From an uncultured Acetatifactor sp. (lineage in GTDB: Bacteria; Bacillota; Clostridia; Lachnospirales; Lachnospiraceae), in the NCBI GenBank assembly GCA_947626405.1, contig CANQSE010000073.1, positions 1-8,905 on the forward strand: a stretch of DNA of 8,905 nucleotides, read 5' to 3'. The first letter of the stretch is position 1; each line of letters begins with the position of its first letter. Made by a program: the position numbers and the translations under genes. The notes beneath the pieces were generated by a model. The model ran no database searches. It was not told the origin of the DNA and saw only the letters and a program-made list of their open reading frames with translations. Positions 6,404 to 8,905 of the stretch are shown one piece after another.

Positions 6404-6910
6404 ATGAGCGCCAGGAGGAATCAACGGACAACTTCAAACTCAAGAAGAAGGACTGCGAATGTGTCCGGAAGCGGACGGAGCGCGTCGTATGTCTACGGGA
6501 GCGCCGTGCGCAATATCGAGATAACAAGGCAGCTTGAAGAACCCTTAAGACAGCCTGAACCGCGCGTCAGGAAAAACCGCGAAAAGGCCCGTCATATGAG
6601 TGCGGGATATGTGCTTTTCCTTGCGGCGGCTCTCTGCGCGGCTGCGCTTATTCTGGTAAACTATATTCAGCTTCAGGCGCGTCTTACCACTCTGACAAAG
6701 ACTGTGGCGTCAATGGAGAGCGAGCTGAACAAGATGAAGATTGCAAACGACGAGGAATATAACCGTATTCTTAATTCCATTAATTTGGAGGAGGTTAAGC
6801 GGATCGCAATCGGGGAGCTTGGAATGACCTATGCAAAGGAAGGACAGATCATTACCTATGAGCAGGAGGCGGAAGACTATATGCGCCGTGCCGCCGGTTC
6901 GGGCCGCTAG
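6404..6910 (+). CDS. ftsL: FtsL-like cell division protein
   Basis: Small single-pass (bitopic) protein of the divisome, 168 aa. It has a long basic cytoplasmic N-terminus rich in Arg and Ser (1-64), one membrane helix (about 67-88), and a coiled coil outside (about 89-118, heptads of Leu/Val/Met). A conserved-looking ending follows (VKRIAIGELGMTYAKEGQIITY, about 131-152), which resembles the FtsL/DivIC tail. Sequence similarity in this family is weak, so the call depends on architecture and on position between rsmH and a class B PBP, where ftsL lies in many bacteria. In known systems FtsL bridges DivIB/DivIC and the septal synthase. It starts 26 bases after rsmH, with AGGA at 6392-6395. The N-terminus is longer than in E. 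coli. Confidence 0.85.
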   Translation: MSARRNQRTTSNSRRRTANVSGSGRSASYVYGSAVRNIEITRQLEEPLRQPEPRVRKNREKARHMSAGYVLFLAAALCAAALILVNYIQLQARLTTLTKTVASMESELNKMKIANDEEYNRILNSINLEEVKRIAIGELGMTYAKEGQIITYEQEAEDYMRRAAGSGR

Positions 6911-6914
6911 AAAC

Positions 6915-6920
6915 GAGGTG
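6915..6920 (+). promoter_or_regulatory. Ribosome-binding site supporting a GTG start for the PBP
   Basis: GAGGTG sits four bases before GTG 6925 in the 14-base gap after ftsL. The next in-frame ATG (6967) has only a weak GGA-type site upstream, and starting there would remove the short polar N-terminus just before the membrane helix. GTG 6925 is therefore preferred. Confidence 0.65.
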
Positions 6921-6924
6921 GAGT

Positions 6925-8905
6925 GTGAAAGAAGGAGCTTCCGACAGGAATAAATTTTCAGTCAGGATGCAGAAAAAGCTGGTAGTATTGTTTTCGCTTA
7001 TGCTGCTGGCTTTTGCCGGGTTAAGCGGAAGGCTGATATATCTGATTCGTGAAAACGGGACGAATTATCAGAAACAGGTGCTTGCGCAGCAAAAATATGA
7101 CTCCACGACAATTCCCTTCAGGCGCGGCGACATTGTGGACAGTCAGGGGACGAAGCTTGCCACAAGCCGGAAGGTTTACAATCTTGTCATCGACGCGAAG
7201 GTGATGCTGTCGGACAAGGAAAACAAATTTCTGGAGCCCACGCTTAAGGCGCTGGATGCAAACTTTGATCTTGATATAAGCCAGATAAGGGAATACGTAA
7301 ACACTCATTCCACATCATCATGGTACGTTCCGCTGAGGAAGCTTACCTATGAGCAGATCAGCGGTTTTCTTGCCGCCCAGGAGGAAGACGACAATATACG
7401 CGGCGTATGGTTCGAGGAGGAGTACCAGAGGATATATCCCTACGGAGCCCTGGCGGCGGATGTGCTTGGCTTTACGGGCGCGGACAACGTCGGAAGCTAT
7501 GGGCTTGAGGAGTATTATAACGACGTCCTTAACGGGATAAACGGGAGAGAGTACGGGTATTTAAACGACGACCTTGCACTGGAGAGGACGGTAAAGGAGG
7601 CTGTGGACGGAAGCAGCATCCACACTACTATCGACATAAACGTACAGACGATCGTCGAGCGGTACCTGCAGAAGTTCATGGACGAGCACAAGGATAAGAA
7701 TACACCCGGAAACGGCGCGGACAATGTGGGCTGCATAATAATGCGCGTGAACACGGGAGAGATCCTCGCCATGGCAAGCGCCCCGGGCTACGACTTAAAC
7801 GATGTGAGAAATTCCCAGGCTCTTATCGGCTCAAAGATGGTTGAGCAGATTACAAACGCAAACGGATATCAGGAGATCAGAACCACCGGTACGGTGATAG
7901 ATCAGACCGTTCTGGACGGCATGAGTGAGGATGAGATATATCTTAACTTAAATAACCTATGGAAAAATTTCTGCATAACGGGCACCTATGAACCGGGCTC
8001 AACCGCGAAGCCCTTTACGGTTGCGGCGGCTCTTGAGCTTGGGAGCGTCACGCCCGATTCAACCTTCGAGTGCGGCGGCTCGCTTGAAGTCGGCGGCTAC
8101 ACAATACACTGTCACAACAAAAACGACGGGACCATGACGCTTGAGAGAGCGGTTGCAAAATCCTGCAACGTGAGCATGATGAAGATCGCGCTTGGCATGG
8201 GAGAGGAAAATTTCCTTAAATTCCAGAAGATTTTTAATTTCGGACTCAGGACAAATATAGACCTGGCGGGGGAGGCGAGGACGGCAAGCCTTGTCTACAC
8301 GCTGGACAAGATGGGACCGACGGATCTGGCTACAAACAGCTTCGGACAGAATTTTAACGTGACCATGATTGAGATGATAACAGGCTTCTGCTCGCTTATC
8401 AACGGCGGTTATTATTACGAGCCTCACATTGTGAGCAGAATCACAAATTCGAGCGGGGCGACAGTTAAAAACATCGAGCCGCGAGTGCTGAAACAGACCG
8501 TCTCGGAGTCAACCTCCGCTCTTATAAGGCAATACTGCAGGGCGGTTGTGGATTACGGAACCGGACAGACGGCAAGGCCCGCGGGCTATATGATCGGCGG
8601 AAAGACCGGAACTGCCGAGACCATTGATCCCGTTACGCACCAGCGCTCGGAGACGGATCATGTCGTTTCCTTTATAGGCTATGCGCCGGCGGACGATCCG
8701 CAGATTGCAATTTATGTTGTGGTGGACAGGCCAAACGAGTCGCACCAGGGCGACGCAAAATACGCGACGTACCTCGTTCACGACATTTTAACAGAGGTTC
8801 TGCCGTATCTGAACATTTTTATGACAGAGGAAGTGAGCGCTGAGGAACAAAAGCAGCTCGACGCACTGAATCTGGAAAATACCAACCGTTATACCACGCC
8901 GGATA
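6925..8905 (+). CDS. ftsI: Class B penicillin-binding protein, FtsI/PBP2B or SpoVD type (3' partial)
   Basis: Transpeptidase that cross-links septal (or spore cortex) peptidoglycan. It is anchored in the cytoplasmic membrane with its domains outside. At least 660 codons are present and the frame is open at the window end. A short cytoplasmic N-terminus and one membrane helix (about 19-41) lead to the pedestal/dimerisation domain with RGDIVDSQGTKLA (67-79). The transpeptidase domain follows (about 285-615) with all three active-site motifs: SxxK as STAK (Ser359, Lys362), SxN as SCN (413-415) and KTG (560-562). The C-terminal tail after about 625 is acidic and incomplete. SpoVD proteins carry a C-terminal PASTA domain and FtsI proteins may not, so the missing end prevents a firm choice. 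Position after ftsL in the dcw cluster favours a division role. Start chosen at GTG 6925. Confidence 0.93.
   Translation, partial: MKEGASDRNKFSVRMQKKLVVLFSLMLLAFAGLSGRLIYLIRENGTNYQKQVLAQQKYDSTTIPFRRGDIVDSQGTKLATSRKVYNLVIDAKVMLSDKENKFLEPTLKALDANFDLDISQIREYVNTHSTSSWYVPLRKLTYEQISGFLAAQEEDDNIRGVWFEEEYQRIYPYGALAADVLGFTGADNVGSYGLEEYYNDVLNGINGREYGYLNDDLALERTVKEAVDGSSIHTTIDINVQTIVERYLQKFMDEHKDKNTPGNGADNVGCIIMRVNTGEILAMASAPGYDLNDVRNSQALIGSKMVEQITNANGYQEIRTTGTVIDQTVLDGMSEDEIYLNLNNLWKNFCITGTYEPGSTAKPFTVAAALELGSVTPDSTFECGGSLEVGGYTIHCHNKNDGTMTLERAVAKSCNVSMMKIALGMGEENFLKFQKIFNFGLRTNIDLAGEARTASLVYTLDKMGPTDLATNSFGQNFNVTMIEMITGFCSLINGGYYYEPHIVSRITNSSGATVKNIEPRVLKQTVSESTSALIRQYCRAVVDYGTGQTARPAGYMIGGKTGTAETIDPVTHQRSETDHVVSFIGYAPADDPQIAIYVVVDRPNESHQGDAKYATYLVHDILTEVLPYLNIFMTEEVSAEEQKQLDALNLENTNRYTTPD

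Overview
The window is a conserved housekeeping segment from a low-to-mid GC Gram-positive bacterium, most likely a Clostridia member of the Lachnospiraceae type. That call rests on the gene order, the PASTA-type Ser/Thr kinase next to rsgA, the AGGAG-type ribosome sites, frequent ATA/AGG/AGA codons, and the style of the Lgt, MraZ and division proteins. No database search was possible. All genes lie on the + strand and no mobile element, tRNA, rRNA or CRISPR is visible.

Region 1 (1-4672) is a tightly packed operon: the last codons of an upstream gene (probably the PP2C phosphatase partner of the kinase), then prkC, rsgA, ychF and lgt. It couples a membrane Ser/Thr kinase that senses the cell wall to two ribosome-associated P-loop NTPases and to lipoprotein maturation. 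The lgt gene is the anomaly: the active-site signature is intact, but about 43 residues expected near the C-terminal third are missing in frame, including a His-Pro-Thr-Phe-Leu-Tyr-Glu-type motif and probably one membrane helix.

Region 2 (4673-4980, about 300 bases) has no long gene but is dense in signals: an 18-bp two-part hairpin, a strong intrinsic terminator with six T, an extended -10 promoter, two perfect 11-bp MraZ-box-like repeats 31 bp apart with an inverted half-site between them, and a small Trp-rich open frame that ends inside the mraZ ribosome-binding site.

Region 3 (4981-8905) is the start of the dcw (division and cell wall) cluster: mraZ, rsmH, ftsL and a class B penicillin-binding protein that runs off the window end. 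MraZ probably controls its own operon through the boxes. RsmH modifies 16S rRNA, and FtsL and the PBP belong to the septal peptidoglycan synthesis complex.

I see no wholly new multigene system. The best leads are the shortened Lgt and the unusual mraZ leader.
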